64,000 bases of DNA, from NCBI RefSeq assembly GCF_021347895.1, contig NC_067113.1, forward strand, positions 8,227,489-8,291,488, in the 5' to 3' direction. The stretch is from Acanthochromis polyacanthus (Eukaryota; Chordata; Actinopteri; Pomacentridae). The notes below the pieces were generated by a model. It was not told the DNA's origin and did not search any database. It was given only the letters and a program-made list of their open reading frames with translations. The first letter of the stretch is position 1. Every line of letters starts with the position of its first letter. A program made the translations under genes and the position numbers. Positions 25,801 to 37,183 of the stretch are shown one piece after another.

Positions 25801-26937
25801 GTCCTGAGCGATTTGCATTCAGTGGAGCTAAGAGGTGAGACTGAAAACACAGTGATTGGCTGTGTGACGGAAAAACATCATAGAGTCACAAAGCATCTGT
25901 ATTCTTTGAACATGAAAAGTCACTTTGTTGTGGGTGCCAGCAGAGCGACACATGATACTGAGGGCCAATCATTTGATGCTTACTGAAAGATGATTCTGAC
26001 GGCTCTCTGATTGCAATGTTGCAATTTACACATACTCAATCTGCACTTCATGCATTTAGCCCCAGATGAGCTAAAACGTGAGGAGAAATACCTGTCTTAA
26101 TTCCCTTGAACAATCAGATATGACCTCTTTTATCTGTGCTCCTTTCTGTGTTCTTTATGTAGATGACATGATAGGAAATAGGAAATTCAGCAGCGATGGT
26201 TCAAGGTGCAAAAAATAATGGATTGTATTTTTTTCATGGAATTATTACAGTCGAGTGCATTTCATAGGAGCCAAGCAATGCAACAGGAACCAGTGACTGT
26301 AATACCATTAGATTTCAATTTTTCATTTTCAATTAAACCCCCTGAGCTGATTTGTATGAGATTGCTAATTCCCCACGTCTGACACATGGGAATTAACAGC
26401 AGACCTGCAAAGCTAATAATCTGGAATTTCCCTGCAAACCATAAAACCTCACATTTTTCCAAGTGAGAAACAAAGTGACTTGCCATTACCTTCATTAGAG
26501 TCATGTTTTATGGATGAGGGATGTGACGGTGTTGGGATATATGATTGCTGCTAATGTGACACAAGTGCCCATTATTCAGTCTTCTGACACTCTAACAGAC
26601 ACATTTAAGACTGAGGAGCTAGATGTGATTATCCCAGTATTACGGTTCCACTGTGTGGGAAATCTCTTCTTCCAATTGCATTATGGCAGAAGGTCAGAAG
26701 ATCAATGGGTTTTTAAAGGTAAAATTCTGGCAGGAAATAATTGTTGTGGTTCAAGAATAACAGAAAACTGCTCTTACAACACTACGCCACTCACAATTAG
26801 GTGTTCTTGCCACTAGTTTCTTTCACTTGACAGTTGTTTGCATAAGTTATAGAATTTAAAAGGATTCATCTGCCGCTTTCTCCTACCCGTTACCAGTGGT
26901 GCAGCCCTTCATTTACATGGTGAAGTCCAATTACAAA
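22855..26937. other. Long non-genic stretch
   Basis: No confirmed gene or mobile element. The overlapping frames at 23744-24154 (-) and 23847-24119 (+) are the longest here. The plus frame has protein-like composition but no recognisable family. About 26,230-26,510 reads like a conserved non-coding element (several TTAATTA-type and ATTTGCA-like words), which only alignment could confirm. Confidence 0.4.
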
Positions 26938-27245
26938 GGTAGTGTCTACAGATATGGACCCGTACCCGTAGCCTGTGGCCTACGGATACGGCACTTTCCA
27001 TTTGCCACACAGATATAGACCCGTACGCGAGTCTCACAAGTCAAGAAGCTGCTAACCACTGCAAACTGTTGAAAGGTAAGCAAAGGTTAAGGTTAGGGTT
27101 AGTGTTAGGGTCAGGTTTAGGGTCCGTACCTGTAGTACCAATGCTACGGGTCTGTACCTCCAGCGTCTACCGGGAGTCACGTGACCAGATCTCGTGTATC
27201 TGATTGGCAAATGGAAAGTACGGGTCCGTACCTCTAGCAACTACC
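26938..27245. mobile_element. 308-bp inverted-repeat element with 9-bp target duplication
   Basis: Perfect direct repeats AATTACAAA flank it (26929-26937 and 27246-27254). The ends are inverted copies. The left begins GGTAGTGTCTACAGATATGG then ACCCGTAC. The right, read inward, begins GGTAGTTGCTAGAGGTACGG then ACCCGTAC. A second inverted pair, ACTTTCCATTTGCCA, lies further in on both arms. The left arm also contains a small hairpin (CCGTAG...CTACGG). The core (about 27083-27122) is a degenerate TTAGGG-like run. A 9-bp duplication points to a Mutator-type or related cut-and-paste element. There is no coding capacity. Confidence 0.8.
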
Positions 27246-27254
27246 AATTACAAA

Positions 27255-30007
27255 CAAGTCACTTCCAGATTCCACAAGAATAACAACTGATCTCCCATTA
27301 AACAGGATGATGTTTAAGTGTACACTATGTAGCCTACATAGCCATTACCCGCTTCCATTTCTCTTTCATGAGCTCATTATAGTTCCTTCTTTGACACTGC
27401 CTGGATGACTAGTAAATTGTGCCCATGGTAACGTCTAATAAAAAGCAGTTGCTCTTGCTATTTTCACATCCCTGCAAAATACATCATTGGAAGGAATATC
27501 GGTTCAAAGGGGAGCAATGTTTATGCTGCTCTGAAATGCAAACAGACCAACACTGAGATCGCTGCTTGAGCACTTCCCAGACTACCAGCAGCAGCTCGGA
27601 GGCAGAGATGGGAATAAAAAGGTAAAGGTGGAATTTGCCTGCAGCGGTCAGACATTTTAGGACAATTAAAAAGCTTTTTTAATTTACACAGCAGATTTAC
27701 GCTTACTTCTAAGCAGTCCATAAATTTCATTGTTGATACAGTAACTGATCAATCTCTCTGTGATGATGGATGGCCATCATTTCAAAGAATCGTGTGTGAG
27801 TAACGTGCATGTAATGAAGTCGGACCTTCCATTTGCAGTAACGCAGCAGGGAGGGGTGGGAAAGCATTTGTAAAACTGCTCTTTGATTCATGTACTTGTT
27901 ATCACTGACATGTGTTGCCTGATTTCATTGCTGGGGAGCTTTGGACGTGTTTCTGTCAGTCTTTTTTTCCTTCTGTCATCCATCTGATCAGCAGACATTA
28001 TGCCACTGCAGATACCTGTAATCATGATCTTGAATGATAGATCTCACCCCTACGTTTTCAAATATTAAGCTGATTACGGCGAGGGAGGGGGGGGTGCTTC
28101 ATAATTCATGAAATGTCACATACAATATCACAGACACCTCTGATTAGATTGAAAGGAAAGGAAGCATGATTATCTCAGCATCAAAATTAGAATGAGTAGC
28201 TTTATTTTTTTTGCGTATATTTGGATCCATGTGGGCCACAGTTTATGTATCCAGATATTATACGCCAAAGCATTTAGAGCGTCTTTTCTGTTTCCAGTAG
28301 CTTAATATGTTCATTAAAGGTATTCGGTGCATATAATTCATGGAAAGCATTAATGTCTTGCTGTTTGTCTGCCCTCTGTTGATACATATCTAAAATATCC
28401 TTTAGTGTTGTGATATCATTAGAACGGCAGTGTCTTTGTCTGAATGCTTTTGGTGGATACAGACTGAGGTTTAGACTACAGGCTCAAGGCAGCGTGCTCT
28501 ATAATCTCTTTAGCTGCTTTAAAGCCTTTGACACACAAGATACTGGGCCAAGAAAAAAACAGCAGTACAAGAGGTGCAGCACGGAAGAAATATTTGGCCA
28601 TCGTGTTGTATTATGCGATCCATACAGGAACATCAGTTAGGATGAAACAGAAGAAAGAGCATTTTTATTCCACCTACCCTTCCCCCATTTTGACTTTTTT
28701 ATAACTGAAGAGAGGAATTAAAGAGAGTGCTATTATTTAAAAGCTGAAACCAGAGCTGAATGGAGTGATTTAAGCACGGGGGTTGGAGTGCCAACCAATC
28801 GAGGGCTGTTATGACGCATTAGGCAGAGATAATTGGAAACTGTCTGTGGGAAAAAAGAAAAAAAAAACACAAAAAAAACCAGATGGATGTGTGAAAAATG
28901 TACTGTACATTCAGACGAAGAACGTAATTCATTTTGGCATTTCGAGAGCCATTAAATGTTCAAATGAAATATATGCAGTACATATAAAACTGCTCCTTTG
29001 AACTCCCAAACAAATCCCTTATGTGAGACAAAAGTGGAGCATGATGAAATTAGAGGATGCAAGAAATAGTCATCCAAACATTCTGATGTCAGAATCATGC
29101 ATGTGTTACAAACCAGTTCACATTCTCCCCATGAACGCTGTCGATCTCATTATTTCAGCCCAATAACTCAGCCATTTTCATCTCATATTAATCAGGAGGA
29201 GAAGAGATTTGATGAATATCACATGTATTACTGTACGCCGCTCCTCCGTTTGAGTTTTTTTGTCTTGTTTTCAAGTCACCCCAGCTGCTACTGTTTTCTA
29301 CCATGCAAACCATTTCATCAATGACTGCTGTTTATTTATTCATGTTAATTCAATTGGCTTCAAATGCGAACCGCTTATACAGGTGTTCAACAGCACCTGG
29401 TGAGTAACAGATGAAAGACTCGCAGGTGTACATCTAGCCAAGGTTACGAGGTTACATTGTACGTAGAGAAATCATGCAGGAGGCTGAATTTTAATGCACA
29501 GTATTGACTGGTGAAGCTGGTCGTGGGAGGAAGGTCAGAGTCATGACTGCTCTAAAGTAATGAAAATTTCTTTGAGGGCCTACAGAGTAAGGCCAAAGGT
29601 AGCCTAACCCTGACTCCCAAAAACTGTGTTTCTTTACGGCTGACATGCATTCACAGTTACATTATAAGGGCATTTTTTGATGGCTCTATCAATAAATCTT
29701 TGCCATTTATTTCATTGCTTTACTGTTGCTCCTTTTCAACCAACAAATGATATATTAGAAGGGGTGAGATGCATCATGGTAACCCAGAAAATGGAAAAGA
29801 AGCTTCGAACATGTTTTGAAATTGTCGTCCTTTTGCCCAAACTGTGCTATTTTCCTCAGCCTAACCATGTATTTTGGTACCTATACATAACTAGGCTAAG
29901 ACATTGAAAGTTAACAATAAATGAAAAAGAAATTTCAATCTAAGAATAATGGGCTCACACAAGATGCAAACCTTGGTTTCTTGGGTGAAAGTATTGTTAT
30001 GTATGTG
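27255..30007. other. Non-genic DNA
   Basis: A G-rich run at about 28,083-28,093 is the only compositional landmark. No gene recognised. Confidence 0.45.
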
Positions 30008-30338
30008 CACTACCGTTCAAAAGTTTGGGGCCACCCAGGCAATCTCATGTTTTCCATGAAAACTCACACTTTTATTCGTGTGCTAACATAATTGCACAAG
30101 GGTTTTCTAATCATCAATTAGCCTTTCAACACCATTAGCTAACACAATGTAGCATTAGAACACAGGAGTGATGGTTGCTGGAAATGTTCCTCTGTATCCC
30201 TATGGAGATATTCCATTAAAAATCAGACATTTCCAGCTAGAATAGTCATTTACTACATTAATAATGTCTGCACTGGATTTATCATTCATTTAATGTTATC
30301 TTCAATGAATAAGACTGCTTTTCTGACGAAAAAGATTA
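30008..30338. mobile_element. Tc1-like non-autonomous element, copy 1 (right end lost)
   Basis: The left end CACTACCGTTCAAAAGTTTG is the classic fish Tc1-like inverted repeat. The interior ('gctaacataattgcacaagg', 'aatgtagcattagaacacag', 'ggttgctggaaatgttcctc') matches the copy at 59151-59510 base for base over most of its length. The match ends after 'actgcttttctga', so the right inverted repeat is missing. Confidence 0.85.
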
Positions 30339-31460
30339 AATGAACATGAATCAGAGATGTTTCATACCAGTGTTAGATGAGGGTCATGTGGTAGAACACT
30401 AAAAACTGCCATAATTATGCATCAAAGCTTAAACTATAGACCATGCCAGCAACATGCCTACAATCCAATTCCATATGTAAACAGTGCTTGGTGTGCTGCT
30501 GTGCATTCTCAATAACTCTGTCTGAGCCAGATGCAGATATTCTTGTTTGACTGTAGATGTGGCGCTAAGCAAGCATTACCGTGGTGTTTTAACACCACCG
30601 ACAAAATTCCTGCCAGTCAAATGAAGCGCTCCCATTTTCATACACTTTCTTCCTCTTATTTTCTATTGATGATGTTTAACTTTTTCTTGGTGCCACTTTC
30701 TTTCTCTGTCCATTTTATTTTTATTTTTGTCAATGGGGCGATGGCGAAAGTAGTACTAATTTTGTCAAACAAATTTGCTGTCAGAAAAGATGTATCTTAA
30801 TTCATCCACAAAAAAGAAAATCATTCTGAATGTTGAATTTGTAATGCCTCCATCAGCTTTCCCCTGTATCACTTTGCACACTTAGTCCCTCTTATTCACT
30901 CAAACTCACATTAATGATGTCTCATGCTTGACGGTCCAACCAATACGTGATTAAGCTCCCGCCACAAAAAAAAAAAAAAAAAAAAAATCCTCAGTTATGC
31001 AGTCCCTGTATGCACACAATTACACTTTGAAAAACCTGAAAAATAATCCTATTTTTTAAAAATTGGAATAGATGATACCAGTTGCTCCGAGATCTAGTTG
31101 GTGTAAAAGCAGTGGGGGGTCTCCACTGAAGAACTTCAAATATAGAAATGACGAATGGGCACTAAGCAAAGCAGCCAGACCCGTGCTGTACCGTGAAAAA
31201 TAACTACTGCTTAGGAGCCTGGATATCAGTTATATCAGACAACATTAACTTACACACTAGATTTAGTGCTCATGAGTGCATACTGTATCTATTCCATCAT
31301 TTCATTATCCATACATTTCATTATATGAGTAAAAAGGCTCTGCTTTCTAGCGTACAGTTTCAGTTTTTGCTTTAAGGTAAACATGTGTCAGTAAAAGCTC
31401 CAAGGTATATATTGATACTGACTGATGCTCATTGACTCCTCTGACAGTAGAGGGAGGTCA
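30339..31460. other. Non-genic DNA
   Basis: Holds a poly(A) run at 30966-30987 (22 residues). The frame at 30531-30800 (+) has no recognisable family. Confidence 0.45.
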
Positions 31461-32025
31461 AGTTCTCCTAAACTCTTTCACTTCATTACTGGTTTTTAAG
31501 ATATTATGCGGGCGGAAACAATTCCCACACCAATCAACAAAGTCCTTGTCTACAGACCAATTATTTAAACCACAGGAGACTGAGGATCACAGTGTCATCT
31601 GCGGTCTTACCATTACATCTGTGCTTGTAATTGCCTTGGCAGTCATTCATAAATGAACCGTGCAGCAACAGAGACAGTATACAGCCACGCAGATACGTAG
31701 CTGGTGGATTGACATCCAGTTTAATGTTCAGAGAAAGAGTGAGCCTCACGCAACATACGAAGTTAAAGATGCTAAGGGGTGATAAAAACTAAATCAGCAG
31801 CAGCCTTGAATGGGTCTTTGGTCCCTCCAGTTGATTGTACTTGGAGTTCAAAAGGGTTAAAGCACCATCCTCATCTCTCTTGGCCCTGCACGTCAACAGC
31901 AGAGAAGCCAAGGTGTTTTCAGTCTCACAAAGAATTGCGTTTTAAATTGTTTTCTCAAATACTTTCATTACTAACAATGTTAAGGCCACTGGGTCACAAT
32001 CATTCAACACCTTGGGGCAGCTATT
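31461..32025 (-). pseudogene. Decayed LINE reverse transcriptase (L2/Rex1-like)
   Basis: Three segments of a non-LTR reverse transcriptase occur in the correct order and spacing on the minus strand, in shifted frames. Near 31945-32005 the peptide reads NDCDPVALTLLVMKVFEK, matching the family's 'NDYRPVALTSVVMK' block. Near 31600-31700 it reads GCILSLLLHGSF and then KTADDTVIL, which is the 'GCVLSPLLYSLF' block and the catalytic ADD box. At about 31461-31554 it reads VDWCGNCF...LKTSNEVKEFRRT, the 'VDWC..N.L.LN..KTKE...DFRR' block. Stops and frameshifts show a dead copy. No endonuclease domain or 3' tail was found beside it. Clade assignment is by motif wording only. Confidence 0.7.
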
Positions 32026-33542
32026 CCAGGCAAATGGAATAGCTAAAGCACATCTTCTGTTTTCTTTTGTCACATTTTCTGAGGGGAAAATGAAGCTGTG
32101 TGCACAGGATGTTAATATGCTCTCTCCGACACAGCCAGAGGTCTGACTTTTCACCAAGATTGATCTACTCCGAACACAGGAGAGCTGGAAGCTTTCTGAG
32201 ATGACTCAGCGTTGTTGTGCAACCTTGGTAGAATAAAATTCAAGTGTGTGTCTAAGTTTCACTCATGCATGATATAAAGAAGGACATAGCAGGCTGGGAT
32301 ATTGTACATTAGTTGGTGCTGGAGCTGTTTTAAAGCTCAGAGTTGCAGCTTTTACTTGGCACCATGTTTTAAATCTGAGACCAGACTGAAAGAGGAGTCA
32401 GAATTAAATTAAAAAAGTTAAACCTAGCATAGTATTAGAACATAACTTGACTCTTTAATCATTTGCATATGACAAGTTTATGACGCAGAGAAGCAAACTC
32501 CCAATCACTGCACATATCAAGACCTTATTTAAGCCTTAATTAAAAACCTTATTGACAGAGGAAAATGATTTTCAAAGTGACCACAATTAAAGGGCTTGAA
32601 ATGATTAGAGGAAAATCATACTTTCTTGTTCAAACAGAAGTTGAGGCTGTTTGAATGGAAATCACTGAGAACCAGGCTATAGTAGTGGTTTTAGTAGTAC
32701 CTGTATGCATGCATTTAATAGTTTAGCATTTCTCAGAAGAAATAAGACATGGATGTAGTGGCTTTGAACACAAACAATAAGCTAGAATAACAAAAAAATT
32801 GGACATTTAGTCTATTGTCAGTAAAGACCTTTTAAAATGAAAATAAATGAATCCAATCATTTTATACATTTTGCTTTAATTATATGCATTTTCTAATGAT
32901 CCTTTTTTTGGCAAAATCTGAAGTACTTTTTTATGTTCCTACTTCATAGCTTTGATCTTAATTGACATTAAACACTGAGAGCTTAAACTTTGATCGTTAA
33001 ACACTGAAAGTGCAGAATCCAAACTGTTAGTTATCAGTTTGTAATAGCAGCTACACCTTTGACTAGTCTCCTTCAGCTACATTCAGCCAGTGAGCAGCTT
33101 CCAGCAGTTTACATCTGCTACTTGTTGTCTTGCCTTTCTTTTAAATGTGGTATCCAATAGTGCCCTGGAGTCCACAATAAGGTTGCTTTCTTCTCATCCC
33201 CAGCCGTTTTGTATTCAAAGGCCCTCAACACTCAGCATGTCTAATCCTTGAGAAAAGAGGGTGAGAGTGCGCCTTGTACACTGCAAACAGAAAGATAAAG
33301 AGGAAGAACGGAGCGGCTCCCTCACAAATAATAATAGGCCTGCTTTTTCAATCTCATCAGCATCAAGCGAGAGCGGGGTTCGAAAAATGCAAGCGACGTG
33401 GTCGACAGAACACGGGAAAAAGCAAGAGCTGCTTGCTTGTTTTCCTCACCCATATGCACAGTGAATGCTGAAGCACGGATCTGAAACCAAATTATGAACA
33501 CTAGGGAGATTTTGCCCAGAGGGGGGTCTCGGAGATGAGTAG

Positions 33543-33543
<1 letters not shown>
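32026..33543. other. Non-genic DNA
   Basis: No gene or repeat end recognised. Part of the 5' portion of the decayed LINE may extend into about 32,100, but it is beyond recognition. Confidence 0.45.

Positions 33544-33594
<51 letters not shown>
33544..33594. repeat. (TG)n microsatellite
   Basis: A 51-bp pure TG tract. Confidence 0.95.
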
Positions 33595-33595
<1 letters not shown>

Positions 33596-34187
33596 TGTAT
33601 TCCGTTTGTGTGTGTATGTGGACTCACTGTTTCATAGACACACAATGCCCCCTTGGCTAATAGAAGTATTTCTGATCGTAGTTCTATCATTCCCTTCATA
33701 CTAGGCTCTGTCGTCTGTCCATCTGTCTCCCTCTATCTCTTTCTCACTATGTATATTCCTAGACTGCCTTGCTGGCCCCAGAGTGCCAAGCTTAGCATCC
33801 ATGCGCAAGCCAGCACTTTGAAAAAGTGCAAAGCTGCAGACCAAAGCGCTTAGAGAGGCAGTGCACACAGAGGCCTCTAGTGAGTCTCTTTTATTGCCAC
33901 AATCACCCTTGCTCACCTGCTCTTCATGCTCCCAGCAGGCTGTGCTAGAAGATACCAGTGTGTGATCACACCTGACAGGAGAGCAGGACAGCACACAGGT
34001 GCCCTGGAGCTCTACGGGAATGCAACAAGCTCACTGTTGATCTCAGGCTACACTTTAGCATTTTGAGTTAATAAGCTGTGGACAATTCCCAGTTGCACTG
34101 AGGACTGATGCAGCATTACAGGTGTAACAGACAAATTGCTCAGATATCTGTAATTCTGCTCGAAGGGCTCCAACTTTAACCCTTTAA
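33595..34187. other. Non-genic DNA
   Basis: No gene recognised. The frames at 33653-33994 lack family resemblance. Confidence 0.45.
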
Positions 34188-34694
34188 GCTTCAGTCAATC
34201 AGCCGTTTTCAGTACAAAAAATCGCTAATATTCTATTTTTTAAATAAAAAAAATTACGAAAATACAGGGAATATTGGACGCGCATCGGGAGGTGCATTTC
34301 CTTGAAAACGACCGATTCGGGGATTTATACCGACTTCAGGACATGTTTGGACAAAATAGTTCCTGGCTTGTGTCATCTGATGTAAAAGGTTGGATTATAG
34401 CCGTTTTTGTGGAATCTTTTTTTTGTGTGTAATAATAAACCGGGAAATGTGAGGTCGCGCTGTGTGCTTTGAAGCCGTGTATAGAGACCGATGGATGAAT
34501 ATTTGTTTTTGTCGGACAAATGTGTTTTTCTCACCCGCTGTGGTAATCGCATCTGAAAGTGCTTATACCGGCGGATTCATGAGAATCTAAGCTTCCATCG
34601 GTGTATAGTGTTTGTATAATCGCGTTGCACCCGTCGGACATTCCTGAAATTCCTATGCAAATTAGTAGGTGTACGGCCGGCGGTACACTGAAGC
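34188..34694. mobile_element. Candidate TTAA-class non-autonomous element, CpG-rich (507 bp)
   Basis: The ends are inverted GCTTCAGT (left) and ACTGAAGC (right), flanked by direct TTTAA (34183-34187 and 34695-34699). An alternative left boundary is TTAACCCTTT at 34176, a piggyBac-like start. The interior is full of CpG words (gacgcgcatcggg, cgaccgattcgggg, ggtcgcgctg, cggccggcgg), unlike the AT-rich flanks. There is no coding capacity. TTAA-type targets suit piggyBac or Kolobok elements, but the superfamily is not settled. Confidence 0.55.
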
Positions 34695-34699
34695 TTTAA

Positions 34700-36492
34700 C
34701 ATGTCCTCACATAATGCATGGGGTTTTGCACACTATGCTTTAATGTTTGTTATCAAGATTCCTTTCAAAATGGTAATTACTTGTGTATGACTGGAATTCT
34801 GGCAGATAATTTGATGCCTCAGGCATTTTGGCATGGTCAAGCTTGGAGCTCATTGTGTATTGGATTTTATTATAATTGAGGAATATCTCTCATTAGACAA
34901 AGCCAGAGAAGAAATCTAATGTTGTGATGGAGCACAATAAAACATTTTAATGGTTAAAATAAATCATCCACTAAGTGTTCTCAAAGTACTATTGTATTTA
35001 AAGTCTATTATCTAAATTGTGCCGTCTTCATTCCCTGCTTACTGGTGTTTATACATGCACACACTGTTCCTCACCACTGGACCATCAGTCTAGTCATTTT
35101 GTTTTCAGACTTTTTACTAAAGTAGTGTGACAGACTGGGGAACCAAAGTTCCTTTCCTTTACTCTTGTTAGTTAGCCGAGTACCACAGTAATGCATGTAA
35201 TGGACACCCCAGTTTCCAAGAGGATACTGTAATCTATTCATGAGCAGTTACTTATATTTGCTCATTTTGGGAAAAGCAAACTATTTTTGTGTTTTTTGGG
35301 CACAGCTGACCACTGCTTCAAGCGTAGCTCAGTGTGTCTGATGCACAAGTAGCTTAAAAACACCTGAGGTCATTAGACAGGAGTTAGAGGGTTTGTTGTT
35401 GCTGTTGTTTTGTTTTTATAAAGCTCTGGTGAACTTTTATGTTTGAAAAATAGGACCAAGTATTTCTTACAAGATAAGGAAACACATAGATAGACTTACA
35501 AGCTAGTATAATGAGAAAATGCGCTTTGTTTTCAGTTTCATACTATAATAAGCTGTCTCTCTTGTTTCTCTCTTTGTGACAGATGCTGCACAGATTGTGT
35601 CTACTGTTGCAAAAGAGAAGAATTTTGCCAGTTACCTGAGAAATATTAGTTGTTTTTTTTTTAAGTAATAAGTCGTGTCAGTTTACAACACAAGTTGCTC
35701 TCAGAAAATATTTTGTCAGTAGATGGTGCTATAGGAAGGTGCCCAAAAGAACACAAACTGTGTCCCACCTTTAAACTACAATGGCAATCTATCACCTGAT
35801 CTTAACCCTGGTCTGAGTCAGCAGATGCATATAGCAGTATAAGCTGCCATTGGCGGTTTAATCTAATGACAGTACTTGTCTCCTTGTGAGCAAATATTAT
35901 GCTATTTGAGCGAACACCATCATATTCTGTGCTTTGCTCCGCCCGCAATGACAGTTACTGGAAAGCCTGCGAGCAAAATTTATAAAGTTTCAAATCTAAA
36001 CTCCAGGACCAGAGGGGAAAAACAGGAAATCCTTTAGTGGGCTGCTTAGTACAGGATCTGTCAGGCTGCTCAGCTGAGCTACGTCACATGACTTGTAGCT
36101 TGTAATAACCAGATAAGGTTTGAAGCACAATGAAAGAGGCCTGCACAAGTTTCTGATTTTTACGCGCAGACTTCATCTCACTATCAATTCTTTTCCCCAC
36201 AATTTGTTTAACAATGTGCACACAGGGGCTCAATTTACAAAGGATACACAGGGACATGTCTGTTGGCAGTACTGGAACCCTCCGTTTTTACCAAATAACT
36301 AAAATAACTGCACATGCTTGGATACATGTGAACAACAACCACTCATGCTCCAGTCCTCTTCCAGCTCCCCTCCCCTCTCTCTTTTCTCATTCATTCTGAT
36401 TCAAACCACCAGCCAGCAGCTTGGCAGAATCATCCAAATTCAAAGCCCAAAATGTCCAAACCCTCCAAATTACAAAAACTGAGGATATACAA
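34700..36492. other. Non-genic DNA
   Basis: No gene, repeat end or RNA motif recognised. Confidence 0.5.
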
Positions 36493-36518
36493 TTTTTTTT
36501 TTTTTTTTTTTTTTTTTT
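36493..36518. repeat. Poly(T) tract
   Basis: Twenty-six T residues. It could be the tail of a minus-strand retroposon, but no body was recognised to its right. Confidence 0.9.
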
Positions 36519-36768
36519 GTAATTGGGTCATCACTGCTTGATTGCCTTGAATTTCAGAGCCAAGTCCCACATATTTCTGGTCCTCTTGCCTAGTATTGTA
36601 ATGTAACAAAGCAGAATTTAGAACATTAATGGAAGGAAGATGTTGCATGTTACAAGCATGCATACAGCTCAGTGATGTACTACAGGCAGCAATGTAGTTT
36701 TTACAGCGAGAGTGGTTTGTTTGTGTCTTTCCTTTCAGTTCGAAGCAGAGACTCGTTCATAATGAAAA

Positions 36769-37069
36769 TTGCAGAGTTCAAAAGCTCAGTTTGTGTTTCT
36801 TTAGTCAGCAGCGGTAAGCGCACACAGAGCTCTGCAACATCACAAATCAACTTTGGTGTGTTTTGCTTCCCTTACATCTCTCCCGTCTTGCATCTGTACA
36901 TAAGGTATCGAATGTCTGTTCAAAAACAGCTATTAATGTGACTCACACAGATCTGAGAAACGTTGTAGATTAGTGTCAGAATCTTTACAGTCATGCTGTT
37001 CAGGTGTTCACTACATGCAGTTTGGAATTTTGCAGAAACATTAGCAGACTTACTGAAGTCCTGTTTGTT
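36769..37069. repeat. Dispersed repeat X, copy 2
   Basis: Colinear with 14704-15141: 'gagttcaaa', CACAGAGCTCTGCAA, 'tcacaaatcaa', 'ttcaggtgt', 'tttggaattttgcagaaa', 'actgaagtcctgtttgt'. It ends exactly where a SINE-like fragment begins. Family not recognised. Confidence 0.65.
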
Positions 37070-37123
37070 GCCGGTGGTTAGCACTTTCGCCTTGCAGCTA
37101 CAAGATCACAGGTGCAAGAGGCC
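37070..37123 (+). mobile_element. SINE-like copy D, short head fragment
   Basis: 'GGTGGTTAGCACTTTCGCC' followed by 'ttgcagctacaagatcacaggt' matches the tRNA-like head of copies A, B and C. The body is missing. Confidence 0.6.
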
Positions 37124-37183
37124 AGATTAACCCCCTGGACAAAGTATGCCAGGGTATAATTTGGCTTAGGCCAGTTTATATCT

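Noticed and set aside
27083..27123. Interstitial telomere or chromosome-fusion scar
   Set aside because: The TTAGGG-like run is short and degenerate and lies inside an element with a perfect 9-bp target duplication, so it arrived by insertion.
33322..33699. 125-codon minus frame with a Thr-His run
   Set aside because: The core is the TG microsatellite. The flanking residues show no family, and an overlapping plus frame is equally long.
36493..36518. Poly(T) as proof of a processed pseudogene
   Set aside because: No mRNA-like or retroposon body was recognised next to it.
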